Notes: generated by a model from the sequence alone, not told the origin. A stretch of 52,615 nucleotides of DNA from DAOPZC01 sp035353175 (GCA_035353175.1 DAOPZC010000032.1:1-52615), one strand, 5' to 3'. Positions 8,655-17,627 are shown, numbered from the stretch's first letter. Made by a program: numbers and translations.

Positions 8655-9785
8655 ATGATCGGATTGCACAAAGGATGGGCGACGTGGGGCGTGGCGGTGA
8701 TGATGATCGCCGGAGCGGCGGCGGCGGAGCCGGGGCGCTGGTCGGAGGAGCAGGCCCAGAAGTGGGGCGTGGAACATCCGTGGCTGGTGGGCTGCAACTT
8801 CTCGCCGAGCAGCGCGATCAATCAGCTGGAGATGTGGCAGGCGGCGAGCTTCGACCGCGCCGGCATCGACCGCGAGCTGGGCTGGGCCGAATCCCTCGGC
8901 TTCAATTCGCTGCGCGTGTTCCTGCACAGCCTCGCGTGGCAGCAGGATCCGCAGGGCTTCCTCGACCGCATGGACGAGTTCCTCGCGTTGGCCGACAAAC
9001 ACCATATCGGCGTGCTCTTCGTCTTCTTCGACTCGTGTTGGCACCCGGAGCCGAAGATCGGCACGCAGCCCGCGCCGAAGCCGCACGTCCACAACTCCGG
9101 CTGGGTGCAGGATCCCGGCAAAGCCGTTCTCCAGGACCCGGCTGCATTCGAACAACTCAAGCCCTACGTGCAGGCGGTGGCCAAGCGCTTCCGGAACGAC
9201 AAGCGGATCCACGGCTGGGACGTGTGGAACGAGCCCGACAACGGCAATGACTCGTCATACGGTGCGTTAGAGCCGAAAGGCAAAGTTCAGCTGGTGCTCC
9301 CGAAGCTGGCGCAGGTTTTCGCCTGGCTGCGCGAGGTGAACCCCTCGCAACCGCTCACGTCCGGCGTCTGGAAGGGCGATTGGACGGCTGACGCCAAGCT
9401 GAGCCCGATGGACCGCGTTCAGCTCGAGAACTCCGACATCATCAGCTTCCATGCCTATGGCGATGCGGGCGCGTTGACCCAGCGGATTGAGAGTCTGCGG
9501 CGGTATGGCCGTCCCATCCTCTGTACGGAATACATGGCCCGGCCGGCGGGCAGCACGTTTGACCCGAACCTCGGCGTGATGAAAAACGCCGGCGTCGCAG
9601 CCTACAACTGGGGCTTCGTGGCGGGCAAGACGCAGACCATCTACCCGTGGGATTCGTGGAAGAAGGCCTACACGGCCGAACCGCCGGTGTGGTTCCACGA
9701 CATCTTCCGCGCGGACGGCACGCCGTACCTCCAGAAAGAGGTCGACTACATCCGCAGCGTAACGGCAAAATTGCCGGCGAAGTAG
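8655..9785 (+). CDS. Secreted clan GH-A glycosidase, xylanase/mannanase-like
   Basis: This 376-aa protein has a signal peptide (MIGLHKGWATWGVAVMMIAG, cleavage near AAA-EPG) and a single (beta/alpha)8 barrel. WLVGCNFSPSSAINQLEMWQ opens the barrel, LGFNSLRVFLHSLAW carries the strand-2 Arg, and IHGWDVWNEPDN gives the acid/base E193. DIISFHAYGD is the strand-6 His region, and PILCTEYMARPAG gives the nucleophile E292. Such proteins are usually annotated as GH5-like or 1,4-beta-xylanase-like; the true specificity is open. GAGGGGAGCTGGCT precedes the ATG. The gene is 151 bp after the preceding glycosidase and ends the plus-strand polysaccharide cluster just before a 154-bp repeat. Confidence 0.88.
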   Translation: MIGLHKGWATWGVAVMMIAGAAAAEPGRWSEEQAQKWGVEHPWLVGCNFSPSSAINQLEMWQAASFDRAGIDRELGWAESLGFNSLRVFLHSLAWQQDPQGFLDRMDEFLALADKHHIGVLFVFFDSCWHPEPKIGTQPAPKPHVHNSGWVQDPGKAVLQDPAAFEQLKPYVQAVAKRFRNDKRIHGWDVWNEPDNGNDSSYGALEPKGKVQLVLPKLAQVFAWLREVNPSQPLTSGVWKGDWTADAKLSPMDRVQLENSDIISFHAYGDAGALTQRIESLRRYGRPILCTEYMARPAGSTFDPNLGVMKNAGVAAYNWGFVAGKTQTIYPWDSWKKAYTAEPPVWFHDIFRADGTPYLQKEVDYIRSVTAKLPAK

Positions 9786-9802
9786 AGCGTCTAGGGCGGT
9801 TC

Positions 9803-9956
9803 TAACGCGGGCTTATGCCCGCAACCCGAGATTCTCACCACGAAGTCACGAAGGACACGAAGAAGGAGCGAGTCATTAAAAAAACTTCGTGCTCTTCGTG
9901 CCTTCGTGGTGAAAGAACTTGTTTTTTATTGCTGTTGTTGGTTTGTAAGGCACTAA
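9803..9956 (+). repeat. 154-bp dispersed hairpin element A, copy 1
   Basis: The element starts TAACGCGGGC and ends GGCACTAA. It contains a small hairpin (GCGGGC-TTAT-GCCCGC), then a long one whose left arm has three CACGAAG words and whose right arm has three CTTCGTG words, and finally a T-rich tail. Six further copies lie in the window. Its right end supplies the TAG stop of the minus-strand gene at 9953-12730. Confidence 0.95.
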
Positions 9957-12730
9957 CGGACCATGATCAGCGTGCCGAAATCGTAGCCCAAAGAAACTTC
10001 GCGCGCGGCCGTGTCGTATTTGACAAGCCACCGGGACGGCAGCGGTGCGGAGAGGAACGGGCCAGCCAGCGTTCCCGTCCACGAGGCGATCACGTATTTC
10101 TGGTATTTCTGCAGGGCGCTCGGGTTCGCCACGCTCAGGTTTAAGGCGATGATGTTGAGATCGCCGTTCACGTGCAGGCGGTCACAGAGGCCGTTTGTGG
10201 CGACATCGACGACAAGCGTGCCGCTGAGCGAAGCCGGCGTCGCGGCCAGCTTCAGCGTGCCGGTCGCGTTCGTGCCGCCAGGCGCGACGCCCGCCGTGAC
10301 GGCCAGCAGGCTGTTGTTGGTCACCAGGCCGCTGCCGGACAGCGTTGCGAGCGTCTGAGCCTTGCCGTTGACGTCAAGGACGGCATTGGAGGCCACGAAG
10401 GCAGAGACGTCAGCGGCCAGCGTGTTTGCGACGCCCAGTTTGAGCGTGCCGGCCTCGACCGCGGCCACGCCGGTGAAGGTGTTGTTGGTCGTCAGCGTCA
10501 GCGTGCCGGTGCCACGCTTGGTGAGCCCGCCGTCGGGCACGGTTCCCAATTCCGCGTCGTGGCTTAAGATCTGGGGGATGGTGACGGCAAAGGACTGGCT
10601 GTCGATGACCGCGCCGCCGTTCTTCACATTAATTTGGGTGAGCGGCCACGCCGAACCGCTGGATGTGCCGCCGATTAAACCGCCGGCAACCCCTTTGGCC
10701 CGGATGGTGCCGCCGTTCAAATTCAGGATCGAGGTCGCTTGGGTCGAGTTCGTCGCACGCGAGGCGATGTGGTAGCAGGCAACGGTGCCTCCGTCGAGGT
10801 TGACGATCGAGGTGTAATTCGTGCTGTCGCCCAATTTGAGCGAGTACAAGTCCAATAAGGCATTTCCCGAGACCGTCAACACGCCGCTGCTTCTGCGTCC
10901 GACCATCAACTCCATTCCGGACATGACGCCGCCGCTGAGCATTCCCGTAGAGGTCAGGGAGGAACCGGACGGGTAGTTGCAGATATGGGCATAAATCGGG
11001 ATCGTGTTCGTGCCGCCCGTCTGTTCATAAATCGCTCCGCCGGAGACGTGGAAACCTGAGCCGTCCGCCTGCAAGAGCGGGGCCACACTCCATACGCCGC
11101 TTTGAATGGAAAGCTTCCCTGCGGCCGTGACCAATGTGCCCAGCGGGGCACCGCCCGAGCCGCCCGTGAGGATCAAGGTGCCGGGCCCGGTTTTGTTGAG
11201 CGAGCTGTTTGTGGCCACGTTGCCTTTGATGGGCCCGGCCATGGCCAAGGTGAAGTCGGTGGGCACGTCGAGGGTGACGGTATAGGCGCCGGCATTCGTG
11301 AGGTTGAGGGTCCGGTCGGCGGCCAGGCTGACGTTGGTCGCGCCGCCCCGAAGCGTGGCGGCGGCCGTGAAGGTCAGCGGGTTGTTTTCGGCGCCGAGCG
11401 CGGCATTGGTGGCGATGTTGAGTACGCCGCCCTTGACGATCGTGCCGCCGCTGTACGTGTTCACGCCGGAAAGCGTCAACGTGCCGTTATGGAGCGTCAC
11501 CCCCCCGCCGTTCACCACCGGACCGGCGAACGTCAGGGCGCCGGAGTTGCTCTTGGCGACCGCACCGCTATTGGTGACGGGGCCGTGCAGCGTCAGCGAG
11601 GCGCCGGAGGGGATGTCGAAGGTGGCGACGTAGTTGGAGGTGATGTTGAACATGCGGCTAGGCGCGAGAACAACGTTCGTGGAGGCGGGAAGCTGGATCG
11701 TCGCGCTGGTCTGCAGCCGCACGCCGTTGTTTGTGTGACCCAGGGATGCGTCCGAGTTGATGTTCAGCACCCGGGCCGGCCCGTAGCCGGGGTTGGTGAC
11801 AATGAGGGTGTTAGTAAAGGTGTTGTTGCCCCACAGGTTGAGCTTGCCAGAGCGCAACTCGAAAACGTTGGCCGCGCTGCTGCCGCCGCTGACAGGCCCC
11901 GAGAGGGTCAGGTAGTTCGCGTTCACATAGAAGCCGCTGGAAGCGTTCACGCGAATGTTTCCGCTGAGCGTCAGGCCGCCGGGGGCTTTTCCCGCCACGG
12001 TCGCGTTGTGCGCGATGAACAGGACGGTCAGGATGTCTGCGTCATTGGTGACGACACGGTCTCCTCCGGAGGGGGTCGCCCACAGTTGGGATGTGTATGC
12101 GGTCGCGCCGAACTTCACGCGGCCAGAACCGAAGGCGCTGTCGCTGCCGAGGGAAACATAAATGTCGCCTCCGGAGGACGTGACGGTGGTGTCACCCGAA
12201 TAGGTGTTTGTGCCGTTGAGCTGGACATAGTTTTTGCCGGAGGTCGTCAGGCCGAAGGGGCCGCTGATCGGGCCGTTGATGACGAGGGCGCCTTTGGAGG
12301 CATTGCTGCCGCCCACAGAGGCCGCTGTCAGAGTCACGTTTTTGTCGAGCGCCAGCGGCATGTTGATGGCCTGGTTGTTGGTCGGAACCCCTGCCGCCAC
12401 GCCGACCGAGACGTTACCGCCCAGCGTGATGGCATTGCCTCCGAGCGTGAAGGCGCCCGCGCCGGCGGCGAAAGCCAGGTTGGTGACGGTCGCCTCCGTC
12501 AGGTCGTTGGCGGGGGTCAGGCGGGTGCTGCCCGCGAAGATGAGCGAGGCGGGAAGCGTCGGGGCGACATCGCCGACCCAGTTGGTCGCGTTGCTCCACA
12601 AGGCGTCGTCGCCGCCGCCGTCCCAGGTGTCGGCCGCTTGCGCCGCCGGAGCGAGAGGGAGGCAAAGCGCCAGCCATCTTGCGGCCTTCAGGTGCCGGAA
12701 CGTCATGACGGTGCGGGTCTTACTTTTCAT
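9953..12730 (-). CDS. Secreted autotransporter-associated beta-strand-repeat protein
   Basis: The 925-aa product has a long signal peptide (MKSKTRTVMTFRHL, hydrophobic LALCLPLAPAAQA, then ADTW). The entry motif WDGGGDDALWSNATNWVGDV follows. After it come many Gly/Thr/Asn-rich beta-strand units with the recognisable signature of these repeats: LTLSGVNTYSGGTIVKGGVL, LNKTGPGTLILTGG, GLTKRGTGTLTLTTNNTFTG, AVEAGTLKLG. It should fold as a long extracellular beta-solenoid. No autotransporter barrel is present; the chain ends DFGTLIMVR, matching the C-termini of three other proteins here. I start it at ATG 12730 because AAAGGAATCC lies at the right distance; an in-frame ATG at 12757 is less likely. 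The TAG stop lies in the end of repeat element A. Confidence 0.85.
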   Translation of the reverse strand: MKSKTRTVMTFRHLKAARWLALCLPLAPAAQAADTWDGGGDDALWSNATNWVGDVAPTLPASLIFAGSTRLTPANDLTEATVTNLAFAAGAGAFTLGGNAITLGGNVSVGVAAGVPTNNQAINMPLALDKNVTLTAASVGGSNASKGALVINGPISGPFGLTTSGKNYVQLNGTNTYSGDTTVTSSGGDIYVSLGSDSAFGSGRVKFGATAYTSQLWATPSGGDRVVTNDADILTVLFIAHNATVAGKAPGGLTLSGNIRVNASSGFYVNANYLTLSGPVSGGSSAANVFELRSGKLNLWGNNTFTNTLIVTNPGYGPARVLNINSDASLGHTNNGVRLQTSATIQLPASTNVVLAPSRMFNITSNYVATFDIPSGASLTLHGPVTNSGAVAKSNSGALTFAGPVVNGGGVTLHNGTLTLSGVNTYSGGTIVKGGVLNIATNAALGAENNPLTFTAAATLRGGATNVSLAADRTLNLTNAGAYTVTLDVPTDFTLAMAGPIKGNVATNSSLNKTGPGTLILTGGSGGAPLGTLVTAAGKLSIQSGVWSVAPLLQADGSGFHVSGGAIYEQTGGTNTIPIYAHICNYPSGSSLTSTGMLSGGVMSGMELMVGRRSSGVLTVSGNALLDLYSLKLGDSTNYTSIVNLDGGTVACYHIASRATNSTQATSILNLNGGTIRAKGVAGGLIGGTSSGSAWPLTQINVKNGGAVIDSQSFAVTIPQILSHDAELGTVPDGGLTKRGTGTLTLTTNNTFTGVAAVEAGTLKLGVANTLAADVSAFVASNAVLDVNGKAQTLATLSGSGLVTNNSLLAVTAGVAPGGTNATGTLKLAATPASLSGTLVVDVATNGLCDRLHVNGDLNIIALNLSVANPSALQKYQKYVIASWTGTLAGPFLSAPLPSRWLVKYDTAAREVSLGYDFGTLIMVR

Positions 12731-13048
12731 GTGTCGGATTCCTTTAACAAACTCCACGCCACTCGCGACAGAACAAATATTTCTTGGGCATGCACGGCAA
12801 AGCCAAACCTTACGATGTATAAATGATAGACAGAAGCGGATTCATTGTCTTGTAAACGATGCGGGAAAATGTGTAAGGAATCAGCATGGGGAAGGTGCCG
12901 GATGGGACGTTCAAGCGTCATCGGCTGGTGCCAGGGGCGCGAGGATTTTGCGTTTCTGCTGAACGCGTGACGCAAAACCGGGGGTGCGGACGGCCTCGCC
13001 CGCGAAAGGGCGGTCAGACGACGGGCGGACGGCGGGCGTATCATGTCG
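12731..13048. other. Gene-free spacer between pepN and the beta-strand-repeat gene
   Basis: I see no gene. An inverted repeat TTTTGCGT (12946-12953) / ACGCAAAA (12970-12977) could form a hairpin between the pepN stop and the next minus-strand gene, but no U-run follows, so it is not a clear terminator. The promoter for the gene starting at 12730 should lie in the AT-rich part (about 12760-12870); no strong boxes can be assigned. Confidence 0.4.
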
Positions 13049-15751
13049 CTACGGCTTCAAATAGGCCTCCAGGCGGCCGGTGACGGAGGGGCAGCTGACT
13101 TTCCTCAGCGCGTCGAGCATCTCGCGCAAGGCGGCCTCGACGTCCGCGCGCAGGTCGGGCGCGAAGGACTGAAAGGCCTGGCAGGGCGCGATCAGGCGCA
13201 GGGTGTTGTATTCGCTGACGCGCGCGTATCGGATCACCGTGTCCGTGAGCCAGCGCAGCCCGCGCGGGGTCCAGATCTGCGCGTTGTTGAGCGAGAGCGG
13301 CAGGTAGAGGCTGCGGCTGAGCCCCGGATGGCTGATCGAGAAGTCCGGGCGCTTCTCTTCCTCCGCCACGGCGTCGAACACGTCCGGGCGCGGCGACTGC
13401 CCGACCACTTGCAGGTACCCGAGATACCCCCCCAGCGTCCGCCGCAGGATCTCGCCCTCGCGCGCCAGGATCGCGTGCCGTTCGGCGTGCTTGCTCTGCC
13501 AGAGCGCGGTCAGCACGTTGAGCCGGTCCGTGATGTTGGTGGCATTCTCGAGGAGCTCTTCCAGCGCCAGGTGCGCGCCCACCGTGTCGGAGGTCGACAG
13601 CGGCTGCAGGAAGGCGTTCTTGAGAAAGCGGCGCTCGATCATGGTGGCGCGGTCCAAGGTGAGGCTTTTGCCGGCCAGCGTGTGGAGCGCGTTGAACAGG
13701 GCGTGCTCTCCGCAGCCCCGCACGATGGCGCGCAGCAGCCGCTGCCGGACCGCGAAATTCTCGCGCACGTGCGGCAGCAGCGTCCGGTCGAGGGGCTGCT
13801 CGTCGATCTTCAGCAGGTACCCTTTGATGCCGTCCGAGAGCGTCGTGTCGAGCATCTGGGTCCGGTAAAGGTCCAGCCAGGCCGGCGAGGCGGTGGCGAC
13901 CGGATTGGCCATCAGGCTGCGGCGCTCGAGGTCAATCAGGCGGCGCATGGCCTCCACGCGGTTGAAGGCGTTGCCGTCGAGCCGCGCCTGCCGCGCGAGC
14001 TGTTCCGGCGTGCCGGAGAGGTCGGTGCAGGTGCCGTAGAAACCCGCGTCGCGGTTGATCGAGAGGAAGGCCGGCTCCGCGATGCCCGCGAGGACGACCT
14101 CGGCCGCGTCCTCGTCGAGGCGGATCGTCTGCACGGTCCCGGGGATGTCGCGGCCCTTGGCGTCGACGGCCGCGAACGAGAAGGGCATCGTGAAGACGCC
14201 GCCGGTGCCGGCGCGCGTCTGGCGCAGCTGCAGGCGCAGCTCGCGGCTTGCCGGGTCGTAGGCGTAGCGCACCGCCACCTGCGGATAGCCCACCGTGAAG
14301 AGCCATTCGCGGCTGAAGTCGGCGAGGCTCTGGCCGGACGCCTCCTCGAAGCAGGCGAGGAACTGGCGGGTATTGGCGTTGCCGCCGTTGTACCGCGAGA
14401 AGTAGAGGCGCGCGCCGGCTTCGTAGACCTTCTCGCCCAGCAGCTGGCGCAGCATGTTGAGCACCTCGGGCGCCTTCACGTAGGTCACGCCGTCCACCAG
14501 CTCGTCGGGATCGTTGAAGCCCGCGCGAACGATCTGGCCGAACTTGCCGGTGTCCTCCATCGCCAGCGGACCGCAGCCAGGCGCGCGGAGGGCGTCCGCC
14601 TCGCGCAGGCGCATGAAGGCGGGGTCGAAGACCGAGGCGGTGAACTGGCGCTCGATGTCCACGGTGTAGGCCTCGTTGAGCCACATGTCGAAGGGCGATT
14701 CCATGGTGACGCCGCTGCCGCAGTGGTTGTGCTCGTATTCGTGGACGATCACGCCGTGGGCGTAGATCAGCCGCGCGTCGGGCGTGGTCTCGTCGATCAG
14801 GGCCGCCTCGGTGATGATCGTTGTGTTGCCGACGTTCTCCATGCCGCCGTAGTTGGATTTCTCCATGCAGATGGTGCGGTAGGTGTCGTAGGGGTAGACG
14901 TAGCCCAGCCGCTCGTGCTGCCACAGGATGGCGCGCTTGAGGATTTCCATGGGCACGCGTGCGCCGGCGGCTTTCCCGGGCGGCACCAGGTATTCGAGCG
15001 CGATCTGCCGTCCGTCCGGATACTGAACCGCGTCGGCCAGCACCTCCCAGGTCCCCGCGCAGGCGAGAAAGAGATACGGGGCCATCGGCACGCGGTTGAC
15101 GAAGGTGATGACCTGGCGCAGCGGGGCGCCGGGCTTGGGCACCGGCCGGCCGTTGGGGTTGGCCGCGCGGTCGATGTCGCCGTTGGAAATCAGGTGCGTG
15201 TAGCGGATGTCGCCCTCGAGCGTCGTCCGGAAGGTGCATTTGGCGGTGCAGTCGTCGATCACCGGCAAGATGCGCTGAAACCCCCACTGCTGGCACTGCG
15301 ACATGTACTGCTGCGGCGCGCCCCGCGGGGTGACATCGCGGTAGAGGCCCTCGAGCACCGTGTCGGAGGGGATGCAGCGGCTGCGCGTGAACACGCGGAG
15401 CGTCTCGCCCGGCGCCACCGGCCGCGGCAGGGGGATCACGAGCTTGTGGCGCGCCGCGTCCAGGGAAAAGGCGCAGGGCTGGAACTCGCCGGGCGCGGGA
15501 GGCGGCGGGAGCGCGCGTTCCACGCTGCCGTCGCGGACGCAGCGGAGCGCGAACCCGATCGGCGCCAGGGCCACCTCGGAGACGTTGATGTGGCGCGCGT
15601 CGAGCTCGAGCGCGGCCAGCGGCTCGCGCGCCGTGAGTGTCAGCGCGGCCGTGCCGTCCACATGGGTCTCGAAAAAGGACAGCGAGACGTCCATGTGGTC
15701 CAGCTGGACGGGCGGCAAACGGAAATCGGAACGGTTGCAACGGAAAGGCAT
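13049..15751 (-). CDS. pepN: M1-family (PepN-type) aminopeptidase
   Basis: The 900-aa enzyme has no signal peptide, so it is probably cytoplasmic, and matches the PepN branch in length and order. An N-terminal beta domain runs to about residue 200. The substrate-binding motif is GGMEN (302-306), in place of the usual GAMEN. The zinc site is HEYEH (337-341) with the third ligand E360 in WLNEAYT, exactly 18 residues after the second His. The downstream Ig-like and helical PepN domains include the block YVKAPEVLNMLRQLLGEKVY. It removes N-terminal residues from peptides using zinc. GCAGGAGAAAATAAG precedes ATG, and a TATAAT promoter lies upstream. It is divergent from the proC-znu operon. The Ala-to-Gly change in GxMEN may shift substrate choice. 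Confidence 0.93.
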   Translation of the reverse strand: MPFRCNRSDFRLPPVQLDHMDVSLSFFETHVDGTAALTLTAREPLAALELDARHINVSEVALAPIGFALRCVRDGSVERALPPPPAPGEFQPCAFSLDAARHKLVIPLPRPVAPGETLRVFTRSRCIPSDTVLEGLYRDVTPRGAPQQYMSQCQQWGFQRILPVIDDCTAKCTFRTTLEGDIRYTHLISNGDIDRAANPNGRPVPKPGAPLRQVITFVNRVPMAPYLFLACAGTWEVLADAVQYPDGRQIALEYLVPPGKAAGARVPMEILKRAILWQHERLGYVYPYDTYRTICMEKSNYGGMENVGNTTIITEAALIDETTPDARLIYAHGVIVHEYEHNHCGSGVTMESPFDMWLNEAYTVDIERQFTASVFDPAFMRLREADALRAPGCGPLAMEDTGKFGQIVRAGFNDPDELVDGVTYVKAPEVLNMLRQLLGEKVYEAGARLYFSRYNGGNANTRQFLACFEEASGQSLADFSREWLFTVGYPQVAVRYAYDPASRELRLQLRQTRAGTGGVFTMPFSFAAVDAKGRDIPGTVQTIRLDEDAAEVVLAGIAEPAFLSINRDAGFYGTCTDLSGTPEQLARQARLDGNAFNRVEAMRRLIDLERRSLMANPVATASPAWLDLYRTQMLDTTLSDGIKGYLLKIDEQPLDRTLLPHVRENFAVRQRLLRAIVRGCGEHALFNALHTLAGKSLTLDRATMIERRFLKNAFLQPLSTSDTVGAHLALEELLENATNITDRLNVLTALWQSKHAERHAILAREGEILRRTLGGYLGYLQVVGQSPRPDVFDAVAEEEKRPDFSISHPGLSRSLYLPLSLNNAQIWTPRGLRWLTDTVIRYARVSEYNTLRLIAPCQAFQSFAPDLRADVEAALREMLDALRKVSCPSVTGRLEAYLKP

Positions 15752-15783
15752 CTTATTTTCTCCTGCATGCGGTCACGGGCGTC

Positions 15784-15812
15784 ATTATAAAAGGTCGGCG
15801 TCACCCCGTAAA
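15784..15812 (-). promoter_or_regulatory. Predicted sigma-70 promoter for pepN
   Basis: On the minus strand TTTACG (15807-15812) is followed after 17 bp by a perfect TATAAT (15784-15789). The pepN ATG is 33 bp further on. Confidence 0.7.
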
Positions 15813-15856
15813 GCAGGTATTCGCTTCGCGCCGGGCTTTGTCGTCCACCTCCACCC

Positions 15857-15885
15857 TTGACGTTTGGGCGCGGGCTTGGGACAAT
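15857..15885 (+). promoter_or_regulatory. Predicted sigma-70 promoter for the proC-znu operon
   Basis: TTGACG (15857-15862), a 17-bp spacer and GACAAT (15880-15885) precede the gene at 15911 by 25 bp; AAAGGAG forms the ribosome site. It lies back-to-back with the pepN promoter. Confidence 0.65.
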
Positions 15886-15910
15886 CTCAAAACAAAGGAG
15901 ATTTTGAACG

Positions 15911-16441
15911 ATGGAACTTTCCGAGCAACAGCGTCAGGCGGTCAAAGAGTGGGTGGCCGCCGGGTCCTCTCTGTCCGACGTGCAGAAGAACCTGAAGAGC
16001 GAGTTCGGCATCACGGCGACCTACATCGACGTGCGGCTCCTGGTGCTCGAGATCGGGGCCGAAGTGAAGGATAAACCCGCGCCGAAGCCGCCCAAAACCG
16101 AGGCGCCGAAGCCGGCCGCCGCGCCGCAGGACGATCCGTACGCGGACGAGTTCGAGGACGAGCCGGGGCTGCCGCCGGCGGGCGGGGCGGAAGAAGCGCC
16201 GCTGCCGGAAGGCGCGGCCGCGGGCAAGGTGGCAATGACGCTGGACCGCCTCGTGGTGCCGGGCGCCATGGTGAGCGGCGACGTGACGTTCTCGGACGGC
16301 GTGAAGGCGCGCTGGCTGATCGACCAGTACGGCCGCTTCGGCCTGGAGCCGTCGACGCCGGGCTACCGGCCGTCCCCGGCCGACCTGCAGGCGTTCCAGA
16401 CGCAGCTGCGCCTGGAGCTTCAGCGGCACGGGTACGCTTGA
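15911..16441 (+). CDS. Small protein of unknown function, linker-joined domains
   Basis: The 176-aa product has an N-terminal helical domain of about 45 residues (EQQRQAVKEWVAAGSSLSDV, then LKSEFGITATYIDVRLLVLE), which reads like a small helix-turn-helix or oligomerisation unit. A Pro/Ala/Glu-rich linker (about 52-100) follows. The C-terminal domain (about 105-176) is beta-rich: VAMTLDRLVVPGAMVSGDVT, then WLIDQYGRFGLEP. I do not recognise the family. There is no signal peptide or membrane segment. It is the first gene of the apparent operon and is followed 27 bp later by proC. Its position suggests a housekeeping cytoplasmic role, but no function is assigned. Confidence 0.75.
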   Translation: MELSEQQRQAVKEWVAAGSSLSDVQKNLKSEFGITATYIDVRLLVLEIGAEVKDKPAPKPPKTEAPKPAAAPQDDPYADEFEDEPGLPPAGGAEEAPLPEGAAAGKVAMTLDRLVVPGAMVSGDVTFSDGVKARWLIDQYGRFGLEPSTPGYRPSPADLQAFQTQLRLELQRHGYA

Positions 16442-16468
16442 TTTGAACGCGAATAAAGGAGTGAACAC

Positions 16469-17272
16469 ATGACAGTCGGATTTCTGGGTGCGGGCAAGAT
16501 GGCGGAGGCGATCCTGTCCTCCATGGTTGAGACCGGGCTCTGCGAGCCGTGGGAAGTGGTGGCGTGCGACAAGGCCGGGGAGCGGCGCGCGTACATCGAG
16601 AAGCAGTACGGCGTGGTCGTCTCCGACGACGTGGCGCAAACCGTCAAGACATGCAAGGTGCTGGTGCTGGCGGTCAAGCCGCAGGACCTCGACGCGCTGC
16701 TGGCGGGCGTCAAGGGCCGGCTGACGGAAAAGCACCTGCTGGTCTCCATCGTGGCGGGCAAGACGCTGGCGACGCTGAAGAAGGCCGCGGGCGCCAAGCC
16801 GCGCCTCGTGCGCGTGATGCCGAACCTCGCGCTGATGGTGCAGGAGGGCATGAGTGCCTACTGCGCGGCCAAGAACGCCAAGGCGGCGGACAAGAAGCTG
16901 GTGGCGCAGATCTTCGGCGGCGCGGGCGCGGCGATCGAGCTGCCCGAGAAGCATTTCGACGCGGTCACCGCGCTGAGCGGCTCCGGCCCGGCCTTCTTCG
17001 CCTACGCGCTCCAGGCGATGATCGAAGGGGCCGCGGCCCTGAAGCTCCCGAAGGACGCGGCGCGCTTCCTGGCGGAGCAGACCCTGATCGGCACCGGCAT
17101 CTATCTGCAGAACACGGGCCGCGACATCGCGGAGTTCATCCAGGCCGTGACGTCCCCCAAGGGCACCACCGCGGCGGGCATGGCCGTGCTGGAGAAGTCG
17201 TCGGTGAAGGCCGCGTACGCCAAGACCTTGGCCGCCGCGGCGGCCCGCAGCGCGGAGCTGAGCAAGGCGTAA
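16469..17272 (+). CDS. proC: Pyrroline-5-carboxylate reductase
   Basis: The 267-aa enzyme catalyses the last step of proline synthesis, NAD(P)H-dependent reduction of 1-pyrroline-5-carboxylate, in the cytoplasm. The N-terminal Rossmann motif is VGFLGAGKMAEAI, followed by VLAVKPQDLDALL and SIVAGKTLATLKKA. The dimerisation/catalytic domain contains VRVMPNLALMVQEG, FDAVTALSGSGPAFFAYALQ and the family signature AVTSPKGTTAAGM near the C-terminus. Length and motifs match ProC. AAAGGAGTGAACAC precedes the ATG. It lies between a small unknown gene and a TM1266-type regulator on the same strand. Confidence 0.95.
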   Translation: MTVGFLGAGKMAEAILSSMVETGLCEPWEVVACDKAGERRAYIEKQYGVVVSDDVAQTVKTCKVLVLAVKPQDLDALLAGVKGRLTEKHLLVSIVAGKTLATLKKAAGAKPRLVRVMPNLALMVQEGMSAYCAAKNAKAADKKLVAQIFGGAGAAIELPEKHFDAVTALSGSGPAFFAYALQAMIEGAAALKLPKDAARFLAEQTLIGTGIYLQNTGRDIAEFIQAVTSPKGTTAAGMAVLEKSSVKAAYAKTLAAAAARSAELSKA

Positions 17273-17353
17273 ACAAACGCGCGCGCGAGTCCGTTCGTGA
17301 CGTCGTGCGTCGGGAGGGGGCGGACCCGTGTGCCCGCCCTCCGGGAGCCTGAT

Positions 17354-17605
17354 ATGGAACGCCGGATCGGATTCGTGGGGATCATTCTTGAATGCCGGGA
17401 GGGCGTGGAGGCGGTGAACCACATCCTGTCGGAGAACGCGGAGCTGATTCTCGCGCGCGTGGGGCTGCCGCGCCGCGATAAGGGCCTCTCCGTCATCACG
17501 CTGGTGGTGGAGACCACGACGGACGAGCTGGGCGCGCTGACCGGCAGCCTCGGGAAAATCGCCGGGGTGTCGGTGAAGTCGGCGCTCGCGAAACACAAAC
17601 CGTAA
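17354..17605 (+). CDS. TM1266-type iron-only hydrogenase system regulator
   Basis: The 83-aa product is one ACT/NikR-C-like ferredoxin fold: RRIGFVGIILE, the helix EAVNHILSENAELILARVGL, LSVITLVVETTTDELGALTG, then LGKIAGVSVKSAL. This is the pattern of the TM1266 family, called putative iron-only hydrogenase system regulators because they often sit with [FeFe]-hydrogenase maturation genes. Here no hydrogenase gene is nearby; it lies between proC and znuA. I start it at ATG 17354, after GGGAGCCTG, because the upstream in-frame extension is not conserved-looking. The ligand and target are unknown. Confidence 0.8.
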   Translation: MERRIGFVGIILECREGVEAVNHILSENAELILARVGLPRRDKGLSVITLVVETTTDELGALTGSLGKIAGVSVKSALAKHKP

Positions 17606-17627
17606 GTTGTAAACCGTGAACGGTAAA

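Noticed and set aside
9815..9958. An open frame through element A starting MPATRDSHHEVTK, present in several copies, and its opposite-strand counterpart NAGLRPQPEILTTK
   Set aside because: It coincides exactly with the hairpin arms, has no ribosome site, and its continuation depends on flanking DNA. The conservation is explained by the repeat itself.
10172..12826. Long plus-strand open frames opposite the beta-strand-repeat gene
   Set aside because: Arg/Gly/Ala/Val-rich shadow frames on the complement of a GC-rich repetitive gene; no signal peptide or ribosome site, and the minus-strand product has a clear family.
12946..12977. Hairpin TTTTGCGT/ACGCAAAA as pepN terminator
   Set aside because: No U-run follows on the minus strand, so it was only noted as a possible structure.
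13043..15790. A 915-codon plus-strand frame opposite pepN
   Set aside because: The minus-strand protein has intact M1 motifs and promoter; the plus-strand frame is a low-complexity shadow caused by codon bias.
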